From positions 1 to 64,000 of the forward strand of contig NZ_JAZHFS010000017.1 in NCBI RefSeq assembly GCF_036541405.1: a stretch of 64,000 nucleotides of DNA, in the 5' to 3' direction. Within the stretch, counting starts at the first letter, position 1, and every line of letters begins with the position of its first letter. This stretch comes from Clostridium_AD frigoriphilum (GTDB taxonomy: Bacteria > Bacillota > Clostridia > Clostridiales > Clostridiaceae). Of this stretch, positions 50,217 to 58,746 are shown piece after piece. The notes under the pieces were generated by a model that was given only the letters and a program-made list of their open reading frames with translations, was not told the origin of the DNA and did not search any database. A program made the translations under genes and the position numbers.

Positions 50217-51172
50217 GTAGTTATAAACAATACATAGCAGGGGTATTATTAACAACAATGTTAGTTGCATCAGGTTCAAGTGTTCATGCTAATGCTACTG
50301 AATACAATAATAAATTAGCACAAAATGCAATTGAGAAAATTACAGGAACAAAAACTATTGTAAAAAATACAACTGAATCAAATGATTTTGTTGTAAAGAC
50401 AGATGGTTTTCACGCAGTTGTTAAAATACCACAAAAGGCTTCTAATCCTATTTTAATTAACTCTGCATATGATAACAACAATAACTTTAGTATGTTATTA
50501 CCGGAGCAAGCTGATGATTCAAATGTTAATAAAAGTGAAAATGGAACAGTTGTATATACTACTAATAACAGTTCTGCATCCTTTGGAGCTCAAGCTGTAC
50601 AAGAAAAAGGTATGGAGGGAGTTAGAGCACTAATTACAATTAACAATAGTGCTGCTCCAAAAGAGTATACTTTTAAATTTAATTTAAAAGAGGGGACAAA
50701 ACTTGTAACTGACACTGAATACTTAGGGAAGGAGTTTTCAACTGGTGAAGTTTTTATTGTAAACAATAAAAATATTATTACGGGGATTATAGATAAGCCT
50801 TGGGCTTATGATGCTAACGGTAAAAAAGTTCCAACACATTATAAAATTCAAGATGGAAATAAATTAACTCAAGTTATTGAATTCACAAATAATACTGCTT
50901 TTCCTGTTATTGCAGATCCATCAGCATGGCAAATAACTAAATGTGTGGGTTCTATAACTTGGGCAATTGGTTCTGGTGTATTTTCAGTTGCTAAGATATT
51001 TAAAATAAAAAAATATGTAGCTGCATTAGGTGGAGTGAAAGAAGCTGCCGCAGCTTTAATGGGAGTATCAACAACTGGTGTTGAAAAAGGAACGGCTTTT
51101 GGATCGGCTTTAATGCAGTTAGGATCAGCAGTATTAGGTATTACTGCAATAAAGGAGAATTGTAATCTCTAA
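50213..51172 (+). CDS. secreted protein with two-cysteine hydrophobic C-terminal domain, bacteriocin-like
   Basis: A 319-aa exported protein. A signal peptide (about 1-26, ending SSVHA) is followed by a beta-rich domain near 60-236 closing with the AFPVIADPSAWQITK segment known from several secreted Firmicute proteins. The last 75 residues (245-316) are hydrophobic and rich in Gly, Ala and Val, and are bracketed by Cys244 and Cys317, the only cysteines in the protein. This layout suggests a membrane-active or bacteriocin-like C-terminal peptide held by a disulfide made by the coupled thioredoxin-like protein. Family function unknown; the antimicrobial role is inference. Confidence 0.8.
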   Translation: MSSYKQYIAGVLLTTMLVASGSSVHANATEYNNKLAQNAIEKITGTKTIVKNTTESNDFVVKTDGFHAVVKIPQKASNPILINSAYDNNNNFSMLLPEQADDSNVNKSENGTVVYTTNNSSASFGAQAVQEKGMEGVRALITINNSAAPKEYTFKFNLKEGTKLVTDTEYLGKEFSTGEVFIVNNKNIITGIIDKPWAYDANGKKVPTHYKIQDGNKLTQVIEFTNNTAFPVIADPSAWQITKCVGSITWAIGSGVFSVAKIFKIKKYVAALGGVKEAAAALMGVSTTGVEKGTAFGSALMQLGSAVLGITAIKENCNL

Positions 51173-51190
51173 TCAATTAACTTTATAATG

Positions 51191-51228
51191 ATATAGATGT
51201 GATTTTATTTGGAACGTCACATCTATAT
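51191..51228 (+). terminator. terminator-like hairpin
   Basis: ATATAGATGTGA (51191-51202) pairs with TCACATCTATAT (51217-51228), 18 bases past the secreted-protein stop codon. Confidence 0.7.
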
Positions 51229-51286
51229 TATTATCTATCTAATTTAGTTTAAATTAAAAATAAAAAATACGAGAGGTGAAGGAATA

Positions 51287-51565
51287 ATGACTGAAAATAA
51301 TATTAGTAAAGAAAAAGCTAATAGGGTACAACCAAAATCTATAGGTTATTTAGCTATGATGTTTTATATATTAATTTTAATTATAATTACATATATGAAG
51401 GAAAGTCAAATTCCATATAGTCTTTTTAGTATCCTATTTGTAGGGCAAGGATTTGAAAGTTTGTACAAATATAAAAAAAATAAAAATAAGTCAAACCTTT
51501 TAGAGATAATAGGTTGTGTAATTGCTTTTATTGGTTTAATTATATTAATGCTCACTAGTGTCTAA
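51287..51565 (+). CDS. small two-helix membrane protein, possible immunity partner
   Basis: A 92-aa protein with two or three hydrophobic segments (about 20-36, 44-58 and 70-90) separated by a basic stretch (YKYKKNKNKSN). GAGAGGTGAAGG precedes the ATG. It lies just after the secreted bacteriocin-like gene on the same strand, where immunity proteins are often found, but it is separated by a terminator-like hairpin. Family not recognised. Confidence 0.6.
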   Translation: MTENNISKEKANRVQPKSIGYLAMMFYILILIIITYMKESQIPYSLFSILFVGQGFESLYKYKKNKNKSNLLEIIGCVIAFIGLIILMLTSV

Positions 51566-51753
51566 TCATTAAAAATATTAATAGTTAGAAGAAATGTAAC
51601 ATAATCAAGGGCCATACTAGGTATCACCTTATTATGCTTTTTATTGTATTATTAACAAGAGATATTTTAATTTTTTATATAGAATTTATGGTTACTCTAG
51701 TAAAGTAAATAATTTATCTCATACTCGTAAACTATATTGGAAGGAGTGAAATT

Positions 51754-52035
51754 ATGAACAACATAGTTATTTGGGGAATTATAGGAGCAGGATTACTAAT
51801 AATTATAGTATGTGCTATTATTCGTACGCAAAAAGACATTGAAAGAATAAATGTAACTCTAAATAAGATTGCTAAACAAGTTGGAGTGCAGGATACAGTA
51901 ACAAATGAGCTGAAAAGTCTTATTTTAGATGGTAAAAAAATTGAAGCAATTAAAAAATATAGAATGGTAACTGGATTGGGGTTACTAGAAGCAAAAGAAT
52001 ATGTCGATTCTTTATGTGAAAAGGAATTAAAATAG
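51754..52035 (+). CDS. membrane-anchored ribosomal protein L7/L12 C-terminal domain-like protein
   Basis: A 93-aa protein. A single N-terminal helix (IVIWGIIGAGLLIIIVCAII) is followed by a short linker and a domain reading LILDGKKIEAIKKYRMVTGL then GLLEAKEYVDSL, which matches the L7/L12 C-terminal fold (K-EAIK-VRE-TGLGLKEAKD-V). Such anchored versions occur in Firmicutes with no known function. AAGGAGTGAAATT precedes the ATG. Confidence 0.75.
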   Translation: MNNIVIWGIIGAGLLIIIVCAIIRTQKDIERINVTLNKIAKQVGVQDTVTNELKSLILDGKKIEAIKKYRMVTGLGLLEAKEYVDSLCEKELK

Positions 52036-52041
52036 GCTAAC

Positions 52042-52242
52042 ATGCTTTTCAAAAGTTTGAAACAAAATGGTTTTTATGTTGAAACTGATTATACAGCTCC
52101 AAACCAGGACTATGAAGATTTTCATTTTAATGAGAATAAGAGAATTCGCTCTGAATTAAGAATTACTGATGGATTCTATCACTATGATATGCCGTGTACT
52201 GTAGAAAACCGAATAACCCTCATACTCGATTCTTATGTTTAA
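52042..52242 (+). CDS. doubtful ORF, possible fragment
   Basis: A 66-codon frame starting six bases after the previous stop with no ribosome site. The composition (DYTAPNQDYEDFHFNENKRI) could be real protein, perhaps a fragment. Family not recognised. Confidence 0.25.
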   Translation: MLFKSLKQNGFYVETDYTAPNQDYEDFHFNENKRIRSELRITDGFYHYDMPCTVENRITLILDSYV

Positions 52243-52892
52243 TCAAATAAGTAAAAGAATAAAATAAATATCTCAATGACATTTGCTAAAAAATGTGAAA
52301 TAGTGCACGAGTAAATATTCTTAGTTTTTTGATAAATCACACCGTAAATAATATTATCTATAAAAATAAAAAACGAGATATAAATAATACCTGAAATGGA
52401 GACAGCCGAAAAATTTCCTATTGCAAAAAATAATGAAGTAATGATGATAGCCCAAATTGGTTTTGTAATATTGCAAAGCTTAGTCTGGAAAAATCCTCTA
52501 AATGCTATTTCCTCAGCAAATGCTAAAATCAATAATTGAGGTATCTGTAAAAGTAATTTACCAAATGATAACATCGGTTTTGTATCTGAAGCATACAAGT
52601 AGACCTCTGGTAGGACAAATTTAAACAAACTAATTGATACAATACCCGAAACAACAGGAATCAAAATTAACCACCAATATTTTTTTATATCAGGTAAAAT
52701 GTTTTTTGGAATAAAACCAATGTCTTCCATTTGACCTTTGTTTCTTTTGTTTTCAATAAATAAATACAATATTGAAAAAAGAAAAGTTAAGCTTAAGCCA
52801 ACAACATTAGTAAAAACTACACGTGTTAAGCATAGAAATCCAAAAATTGCAATTGGAATATAAGTTTCCAATAATTCATTTCTATTTTTCAT
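52239..52892 (-). CDS. CPBP family intramembrane protease, altered second motif
   Basis: A 217-aa multi-pass membrane protein of the CPBP/Abi family. Motif 1 EEIAFRGFF and motif 3 HFLAN are intact, but the second motif, normally Phe-x3-His, reads FFAIGNF with Asn in place of His. Since that His is one of the proposed metal or catalytic residues, activity is doubtful. GGAG lies upstream of the ATG. It is shorter than, and clearly different from, the other CPBP gene at 15461. Confidence 0.82.
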   Translation of the reverse strand: MKNRNELLETYIPIAIFGFLCLTRVVFTNVVGLSLTFLFSILYLFIENKRNKGQMEDIGFIPKNILPDIKKYWWLILIPVVSGIVSISLFKFVLPEVYLYASDTKPMLSFGKLLLQIPQLLILAFAEEIAFRGFFQTKLCNITKPIWAIIITSLFFAIGNFSAVSISGIIYISFFIFIDNIIYGVIYQKTKNIYSCTISHFLANVIEIFILFFYLFD

Positions 52893-53087
52893 TAAAATAC
52901 TCCTTTTATATTTGCTGAATTTTATAACTTAGACTAATAATATACACTTAATTATAACATAATTACCATAAATTATATATACTCACAAATGTTATTATAA
53001 TACTTTTTATATCTCATGTAATACATACTAATAGCAAAAAAGATAAAGAAAATGAAGATTAAAATATAATTGTTTTAAGCTATTTGT

Positions 53088-53116
53088 AAGGCATAGATTT
53101 TTATAATCTATGCCTT
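53088..53116. terminator. hairpin between CPBP and XRE genes
   Basis: AAGGCATAGATT (53088-53099) pairs with AATCTATGCCTT (53105-53116) with a 5-base loop, followed by TTGTGTTT on the plus strand. Probably the terminator for the minus-strand XRE operon. Confidence 0.6.
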
Positions 53117-53159
53117 TTGTGTTTACTATAAATAAACTTTAATAAAAAATATATATTAG

Positions 53160-53363
53160 TTAATCTTCAAATCTAAATAATTCCTCAACAGAAGTATTGA
53201 AAATTTTAGCAATATCCATTGCCAGTTTAAGGGATGGATTGTATTTGCCGTTTTCAAGGTGAACAATGGTTTCTCTACGTACACCAATTAAGTTAGCTAA
53301 CTCACTCTGCTTTATATTCATTTTCTCTCTATACTCTTTAACTTTTGTTTTTAATGTTGGCAT
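53160..53363 (-). CDS. XRE family transcriptional regulator
   Basis: A 67-aa regulator that is nearly all helix-turn-helix (REKMNIKQSELANLIGVRRE, TIVHLENGKYNPSLKLAMDI), the YozG/Cro-like small form. The ATG at 53363 is chosen for GGGATG upstream and typical family length. It follows the membrane-protein gene with a 4-base gap. Small XRE proteins paired with such membrane proteins are common in Firmicutes; the pair is probably autoregulated through the palindrome at 53795-53836. Confidence 0.9.
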   Translation of the reverse strand: MPTLKTKVKEYREKMNIKQSELANLIGVRRETIVHLENGKYNPSLKLAMDIAKIFNTSVEELFRFED

Positions 53364-53367
53364 ATTA

Positions 53368-53781
53368 CTACATCCCTTCGCTATCAATTACGCAGAAGAT
53401 GATTGCTCGTGTAACAGATAATATCACTATTCCACCAGCAATTAAATATCCTATTATTACAGCAGTTTGATTTATAAACATTGCGTTAAATAAAATAATT
53501 GCCATGATAATATAAGCGATGTCTAAACAAATAGTATTTGTTTTATAAAGAGTTTCTTTTGCAAACTCATCAAAAACATCCCGCTTGCTTTTAATTATCA
53601 TTAAAAACAAAATCATGCATCCAATAAATGCATACTGCATGATTACATGAATAGGTTGATAATAATGTTTTATACACATCCAATAATATGCAAATAACCA
53701 TAATGATGGAATTATTTCTGCGCTTATCCAAACTCTTAAATTAATTTTTTTATCTTTTGTTTTAATTTGTTGTAATCTCAT
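53368..53781 (-). CDS. hypothetical membrane protein paired with XRE regulator
   Basis: A 137-aa protein with four predicted helices in two pairs (about 18-35, 45-62, 86-104 and 108-130) and a cytoplasmic linker (KSKRDVFDEFAKETLYKTN). It resembles DUF3796/DUF2178-type partners of small XRE regulators. AGGAGG precedes the ATG. First gene of a two-gene operon. Confidence 0.72.
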   Translation of the reverse strand: MRLQQIKTKDKKINLRVWISAEIIPSLWLFAYYWMCIKHYYQPIHVIMQYAFIGCMILFLMIIKSKRDVFDEFAKETLYKTNTICLDIAYIIMAIILFNAMFINQTAVIIGYLIAGGIVILSVTRAIIFCVIDSEGM

Positions 53782-53794
53782 AATATAACCTCCT

Positions 53795-53836
53795 AATGTG
53801 ATATATTTATAACTTGTATTGTAAATATATCACATT
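53795..53836. promoter_or_regulatory. 15-bp inverted repeat, candidate XRE operator
   Basis: AATGTGATATATTTA (53795-53809) and TAAATATATCACATT (53822-53836) are perfect arms with a 12-base spacer, beginning 14 bases before the operon start codon. The position suits autoregulation by the XRE protein. Confidence 0.65.
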
Positions 53837-53925
53837 TTAATTTCAAAATCAAGATAAAAGTGAATTATTTATAACTTGTTAAGTTATAGTAGTATACTAC
53901 ACAACATCACCTGAAAATATAATTT

Positions 53926-54531
53926 TCATATTTTAATATTAAATATAAATAAAAAGTAACCCCAATTAAACATAGTAATAAACTTATTATATTTCTTTAA
54001 ATATTGATTTAAATCAGGGTTTAAATTTTTTATATCAAATGAATTAACTAAAGTCCCATCATCGCTAATATCATAGTGACATTGGTATAATCATTTACAT
54101 ACATATGCATCTTTTACAATAGAACCTGAATATTTTTCTAAAAACAATAAAACATGTCCATTCTTTTTAACAACGGGATCTTCATCTATTTGCGGTTGCA
54201 ATAAAGTAATAACATCGTTGGTTGAAATCAAATCCCCTTTAAGTACTTGTTTTATTTTAAGCTTATTAGTAGCAAATGTAACGCCCTTATAGTTTGTTTC
54301 GGTTTGTTCGCCGGTTTGTACAGCTTCAACTATATATGGAGACTCAGATATTAAATTATCTACGGTTCCAGTGGCAAATGATTGGCTAGCACTTGATGCC
54401 AGTTTAACACTTGGTACCATTTTAACACCTGATGCTATTTTAAAATTATTGTTTTGATGTTTTAAAATAGAAAATATGGAAATAAGTACAGTTACTATTA
54501 TTAATCCTGTAATTAAAGATTTCTTTTCCAT
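53926..54531 (-). pseudogene. exported protein gene interrupted by TGA
   Basis: From the ATG at 54531 (GGGG upstream) a frame of 146 codons encodes an N-terminal membrane anchor (SLITGLIIVTVLISIFSIL) and an extracellular domain (KGVTFATNKLKIKQVLKGDL) ending VKDAYVCK. A TGA at 54091 interrupts it, but the same frame continues 55 codons (LYQCHYDISDDGTLVNSFDI) to a second stop at 53926. In related proteins as I recall them, the interrupted site reads CKGLYQGHY, so the TGA looks like a mutated glycine codon. The product may still be made in shortened form. Confidence 0.6.
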
Positions 54532-54551
54532 ATAAACAATTCCCCCTATAT

Positions 54552-54803
54552 ATAATGATATGGGAGTAATTGTGTCGACATAGAAGCTAAGCATTGCTCA
54601 TCTGTTACGTTTCTAAAATCATTACTGAAATGTACTGACAACCCATAAAAGGGCTCCTCAACATCTGTCTCTAAAGAATATTGTTCATTAGGTCAAATGT
54701 ATAACAACGAACCTTTTTTTAATGGATATCTTTTATGTCGAACTATAATATATCCCTTACCTCCATTAATAAAAATAAGTTGTTTATATTCATACTTCCC
54801 TCC
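54552..54803 (-). pseudogene. AraC-family regulator N-terminal (cupin) remnant
   Basis: The frame reads YEYKQLIFINGGKGYIIVRH then PLKKGSLLYI, a TGA, and PNEQYSLETDVEEPFYGLSV. This is the AraC-type cupin core (L-KGDLLLI-P---H). An in-frame stop interrupts it and no HTH domain follows. Confidence 0.7.
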
Positions 54804-55041
54804 AAATTTTAAGATAAAGCCCAAAAGTAAATACACACTTTCCATTTTAATTAAGTAAATTAGTTTCTACTTCTAACTAGTATATATATTTTTCCTAATT
54901 AAAATTAGTACATAGTTTATAATAGACCCATTCTTTTACAATAAAATTTTAAAAGGATCTATCATAACGGTAAAAAATTGTAGCATAAATTTAGTTGTCA
55001 CATACTATGATACGACAAATTAATTAAAGTGGAGGGGTTTT

Positions 55042-55947
55042 ATGAAAGGAATAGATATATCTAGTTATCAACAAAATGTAGATTTCGTAAAAGTAAAGAA
55101 TAGCGGAGTGGAGATAGTTTATATTAAAGCCACCGAAGGAATCACTTATAGTAATCCGTTATTAAAGTCGCAATATGCTGGAGCAAAGGCAGCAGGACTT
55201 AAAGTTGGATTTTATCATTATCTAAGAGCGAATGATCCGATGTTAGAAGCAAAATACTTTTTAAGTACTATAAATGGACTTTCCGCTAATTGCAAATATG
55301 CTATAGATGTAGAAGTTGCACTAGGACAAGCCTTAACTAAAGTAAGTTCTAATGTAAGGATATTCGCGAATTATTTAATGTCAAATAAAAAGGAAATATG
55401 TATTTATACAGGAGATTATTTTTACGCAAATAATCTAAATAGCTCAGTTAAAGATATTCCTTTATGGGTAGCACATTATGGAGTATCAAAACCGGATGTA
55501 GTTAATTATATAGGTTTTCAATATTCAGCTTCTGGGAGCATAAATGGAATAAATGGAGCTGTAGATTTAGATGAATTTAGTTCTGGTATATTTCTTAGTT
55601 CAATATCACCTGTATCTGTTAGTGCAGTTGTAAAGGCATTTCAACATGCTGCCAATTTAATTGGATTAACAGATACAAATGGGGACAAGCTTGTTGAAGA
55701 TGGCATTGTGGGAACTTATACCACACAGGTTATAACTAAAGTATTGATTGCAAATGGAGCTCATAATGAATTAGTAAGATGGATACAGCAAAGACTTATT
55801 GCATTAGGATTTAGTGTTGGTACAACTGGAGCTGATTCATACTTTAGTGTGAACACATTAGCTGGTGTTAAGCTTTTCCAAACTTCAAAAGGATTAGTGG
55901 CTGATGGAATTGTTGGATCATTAACCATAACACAACTTTTAGATTAA
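55042..55947 (+). CDS. GH25 lysozyme with peptidoglycan-binding domain
   Basis: A 301-aa endolysin-type enzyme that cleaves peptidoglycan glycan strands. The GH25 domain covers about 1-185: MKGIDISSYQ with Asp5, the FYHY strand and the catalytic AIDVEV with Asp89 and Glu91. The C-terminal region (about 195-301) holds peptidoglycan-binding modules with repeated DGIVG-T elements (VEDGIVGTYTTQVI, VADGIVGSLTITQL). There is no signal peptide, as in phage-derived lysins. GTGGAGGGG precedes the ATG. It stands alone, with a terminator downstream. Confidence 0.93.
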   Translation: MKGIDISSYQQNVDFVKVKNSGVEIVYIKATEGITYSNPLLKSQYAGAKAAGLKVGFYHYLRANDPMLEAKYFLSTINGLSANCKYAIDVEVALGQALTKVSSNVRIFANYLMSNKKEICIYTGDYFYANNLNSSVKDIPLWVAHYGVSKPDVVNYIGFQYSASGSINGINGAVDLDEFSSGIFLSSISPVSVSAVVKAFQHAANLIGLTDTNGDKLVEDGIVGTYTTQVITKVLIANGAHNELVRWIQQRLIALGFSVGTTGADSYFSVNTLAGVKLFQTSKGLVADGIVGSLTITQLLD

Positions 55948-55965
55948 TTATCATAGGTAGAGTAA

Positions 55966-56010
55966 AACCGTGCAACAAGAGAGTGTATTATATTGTTGCA
56001 CAGTTTTTTA
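55966..56010 (+). terminator. Rho-independent terminator
   Basis: GTGCAACA (55970-55977) pairs with TGTTGCAC (55994-56001), extended by flanking A/T pairs and followed by GTTTTTTATT. Ends the lysozyme transcript. Confidence 0.82.
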
Positions 56011-56013
56011 TTA

Positions 56014-56175
56014 TTAACAAGATTCAAAAAACATTAGAAAAATTCCTATTATTGTTGTAATACATATTCCATATTCACTCATAGTTAATATACTTTTTTT
56101 CAATTTTTTGTTAAATATAGAAAGTAGTATTAATCCTATTAATGAAATTATTAATACATATATTGCTGGTGACAT
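56014..56175 (-). CDS. small two-helix membrane protein
   Basis: A 53-aa protein with two hydrophobic helices (AIYVLIISLIGLILLSIF and ICITTIIGIFLMFF) joined by a basic turn (NKKLKKS). AGAGGGA precedes the ATG. Its position converging on the lysozyme gene recalls a holin, but nothing else supports that. Confidence 0.5.
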   Translation of the reverse strand: MSPAIYVLIISLIGLILLSIFNKKLKKSILTMSEYGICITTIIGIFLMFFESC

Positions 56176-56593
56176 ATCCAAGTCCCTCTTTCTGATAACT
56201 ATTCTTCTTATTATGCCCTTTATTTTTTGAGAAATCCCATAAATAATATAACATTCATACCATATAGGAAGCGTTATCTTGAATGCTCCTTCGATCTATT
56301 GGTATTACATTAAAAGCATAAGGCATACAATATACCGAAAAGTATATTGTATGCCTTTTAAAGAAAAATAAAGAATTTCACCTAACTTTAATAAACTTCA
56401 TATAAGTGGTAAAACAAACCAATGTTTTATTTACTGATAAATCAGTTTGTGGACATATTTACAGGCACAATATAGTTACAATTGTTAAAGATACGTTAGA
56501 GTATATTTGACTTGTTTTGATTAGTTTTAATCCTTAGCGTATAATTTCCGAGTTTTGATGTCGGTACCCAAATTTTAAAACAGTTCTTTTTTA
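56176..56593. other. gene-free stretch with a terminator
   Basis: No coding region recognised. It contains the hairpin at 56320-56357 and otherwise AT-rich sequence up to the end of the collagen-like gene. Confidence 0.5.
56320..56357. terminator. long hairpin terminator
   Basis: AAGGCATACAATATA (56320-56334) pairs perfectly with TATATTGTATGCCTT (56343-56357) around an 8-base loop. It could serve a transcript arriving from either side. Confidence 0.65.
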
Positions 56594-57793
56594 TTAAGGA
56601 TTCACACCGATGCCAAAGGGTGTAGATCCTACCGTAACAGTAGCTATGACGGAATTCGACAATCCACTAATGACCGAGACACTGTTACCAAAAACGTTTG
56701 CTACATAGATTTTATTTGTTAAAGAATCTACACCTATACCACTAGGGTTATTTCCTACAGGAACAGGTGCTAGGGTGGTATTTGTACCTCCGTCAATGAC
56801 GGAAACATTGTTACCATTAACGTTTGTCACGTAAATTCTGTTAGTTGTAGAATTTACATCTACACCACGTGGAAATGCTCCTACTAATACAGTAGTTATG
56901 ACAGTATTTGAAGCCCCATCAATGACCGATACAAAGTTACTGAAAGAGTTTGCAACATAAATTCCATTGGTTAAAGGATTTATACCTATTCCAAATGGTT
57001 TAATTCCTACTGGAATAGTTGCAATTACGGTATTTGTAGCTCCATTAATAACCGAGACATTATTACTAATATAATTTGTTACATAAATTAGGTTTGTTAT
57101 AGGATTTACGTTTAAGACAAATGGGTTAGTTCCTACTGTAACAGTAGCTATAACGGTATTTGTAGCTCCGTCAATAACCGAAACAGTACTACTTGTAGAG
57201 TTTGCTACATAAATGCGGTTAGTTGTAGGATTTACAGTAACGCCTTGAGGGGCAACCCCTACCGGAACAGTGGCTATTATGGTATTCGTAGCCCCATCAA
57301 TAACCGAAACATTATTACTATTATTGTTTGCCACATAAATTCGATTCGTTGTAGAATTTACATCTATACCACGTGGTGTTGTCCCTACTGTAACAGTAGC
57401 TACCACGGTATTATTTACGTCAATCACGGAGACGTTGTTACTGTCAACATTTGTAACGTAAATTAAATTAACGGAAGTAGGAAGTATCGATCCTGCAGGC
57501 CCTTGGGGTCCCTGAGATCCTTGAGGTCCTTGAGGCCCTTGATATCCTTGATGCCCTTGAGGGCCTTGAGACCCAGGAAACCCCTGTTGCCCTAGTTGCA
57601 GTGGTACCCAGCGTCTCCCAGTATCTCGATAAAGAATACCATGATCAATATCTAAAAAAAGTCTACCTTTAATCTTTGCTGCAGGTCTATTAAAAAATGG
57701 ACCTTCTTGAATAGACGGCGTATCTCCTGCATTAATAACAAAAGAAAGGTCGACATTTGTATCATCTTTCTTATTGAACTTATTTATAGTCAA
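56594..57793 (-). CDS. collagen-like and YVTN beta-propeller repeat surface protein
   Basis: A 399-aa protein in three parts: an N-terminal region of about 68 residues, a collagen-like Gly-X-Y stretch of about 33 residues (repeated GPQGPQ/GYQ units), and a YVTN beta-propeller from about 107 to the end made of seven repeats of about 42 residues, each containing IYV(A/T)N----VSVIDG, a TVVATV-type strand and V(G)--P-G(I/V). BclA-like spore filament proteins share the collagen part; here the lectin-like tip is replaced by a propeller. No signal peptide is visible, consistent with spore-coat assembly. GGAG lies upstream of the ATG. Confidence 0.88.
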   Translation of the reverse strand: MTINKFNKKDDTNVDLSFVINAGDTPSIQEGPFFNRPAAKIKGRLFLDIDHGILYRDTGRRWVPLQLGQQGFPGSQGPQGHQGYQGPQGPQGSQGPQGPAGSILPTSVNLIYVTNVDSNNVSVIDVNNTVVATVTVGTTPRGIDVNSTTNRIYVANNNSNNVSVIDGATNTIIATVPVGVAPQGVTVNPTTNRIYVANSTSSTVSVIDGATNTVIATVTVGTNPFVLNVNPITNLIYVTNYISNNVSVINGATNTVIATIPVGIKPFGIGINPLTNGIYVANSFSNFVSVIDGASNTVITTVLVGAFPRGVDVNSTTNRIYVTNVNGNNVSVIDGGTNTTLAPVPVGNNPSGIGVDSLTNKIYVANVFGNSVSVISGLSNSVIATVTVGSTPFGIGVNP

Positions 57794-57936
57794 GTTATCT
57801 ACTCCTATATATTATTATTATTATTATTATATAATATATGTATTAAAGGTGTTTTTGCTCAGAATTTTTTTATTAATATGCAATTAGATCACATATGTGA
57901 TTGAATAAAACAGTTGCATCAGTATAACCAATTGTG

Positions 57937-58077
57937 ATGTATGAGTACAAAAATATAGCACGTGAGCTTATAGCAATAGGTTTACAGATTTTAAAAGATA
58001 GAAACATAAAAATAGCTACGTTATCAGTTAAAGGTACAAACTCGAATGCTATTAAACTATGCATTTTCAGAACCTAG
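57937..58077 (+). pseudogene. GNAT acetyltransferase fragment
   Basis: The frame YKNIARELIAIGLQILKDRN then IKIATLSVKGTNSNAIKL is the C-terminal half of a GNAT domain (acetyl-CoA helix and LSV---N--A--LY strand). It runs into nitroreductase sequence in another frame and stops at 58075. Confidence 0.65.
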
Positions 58078-58357
58078 TCGTGATTATTGGATACAGGATT
58101 GCAGCGCTGCAACCGAAAACATACTCATTGCTGCAATGGGATTAGGTTTAGGCACTTTATGGATTGGGCTTTATCCAATTCCAAGTAAACTAAAACCTGT
58201 TCGAAAGGCGCTAGATATACCTGAATATGTAATACCTTTAAATGTTATCTATATAGGATATGCAGATGAACGAAAAAAGCCAAGAAAAAAAACTTTGTCA
58301 ATCAATATTCATTATTCTCCTACTAATATAATTCTGCAAATCCGTCTTAGAATATAG
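58046..58357 (+). pseudogene. nitroreductase C-terminal fragment
   Basis: The frame from about 58070 reads WIQDCSAATENILIAAMGLG then LGTLWIGLYPIPSKLKPVRK and IPEYVIPLNVIYIGYADERK, the C-terminal half of an FMN nitroreductase (D-SAA-EN-LLAA--LGLG--W-G--P). The N-terminal half is missing, and the GNAT fragment is fused in front. Confidence 0.85.
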
Positions 58358-58746
58358 CTAATTATACTATTATTATAAATTAAGCATGGTTACATTTGTA
58401 TCTACATAAATATCTAGATATTCACATTAACGTTCTGTTTAGGACATAAAACCTACTGTTAACGTAAATTGGAGTATATTACAAGTTTATATATGATAAT
58501 ATAAAAATGAAAAAAAGTTGAATAAAGTCAGTTATGGGTACAGCAATGACTTACAAGAGGTTAAATAAAATTTCAAAATTAATGTTACTTATCAATATCA
58601 ATATTTAAGCTATGTAACATTCATGGTTTAAAATTATCAAATATTATTTTTAAGTACGTAAAATACTGTCACTGCGTCATATTAATATAACTTTTCGCGG
58701 AAATAGGCAAAACAGCCCAATTAGATTTTGATAAAGGAGGAGTTCT
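58358..58746. other. gene-free stretch
   Basis: About 390 AT-rich bases with no ORF, hairpin or decayed gene that I can support. Confidence 0.5.

Noticed and set aside
55042..56175. prophage lysis cassette (lysin plus possible holin)
   Set aside because: No phage structural, integrase or packaging genes lie nearby, and the 53-aa membrane gene converges on the lysin rather than preceding it.
57000..57600. possible tandem DNA repeat array or CRISPR-like pattern
   Set aside because: The periodic sequence is coding: YVTN propeller repeats and collagen triplets in one frame, with no constant repeat/spacer structure.
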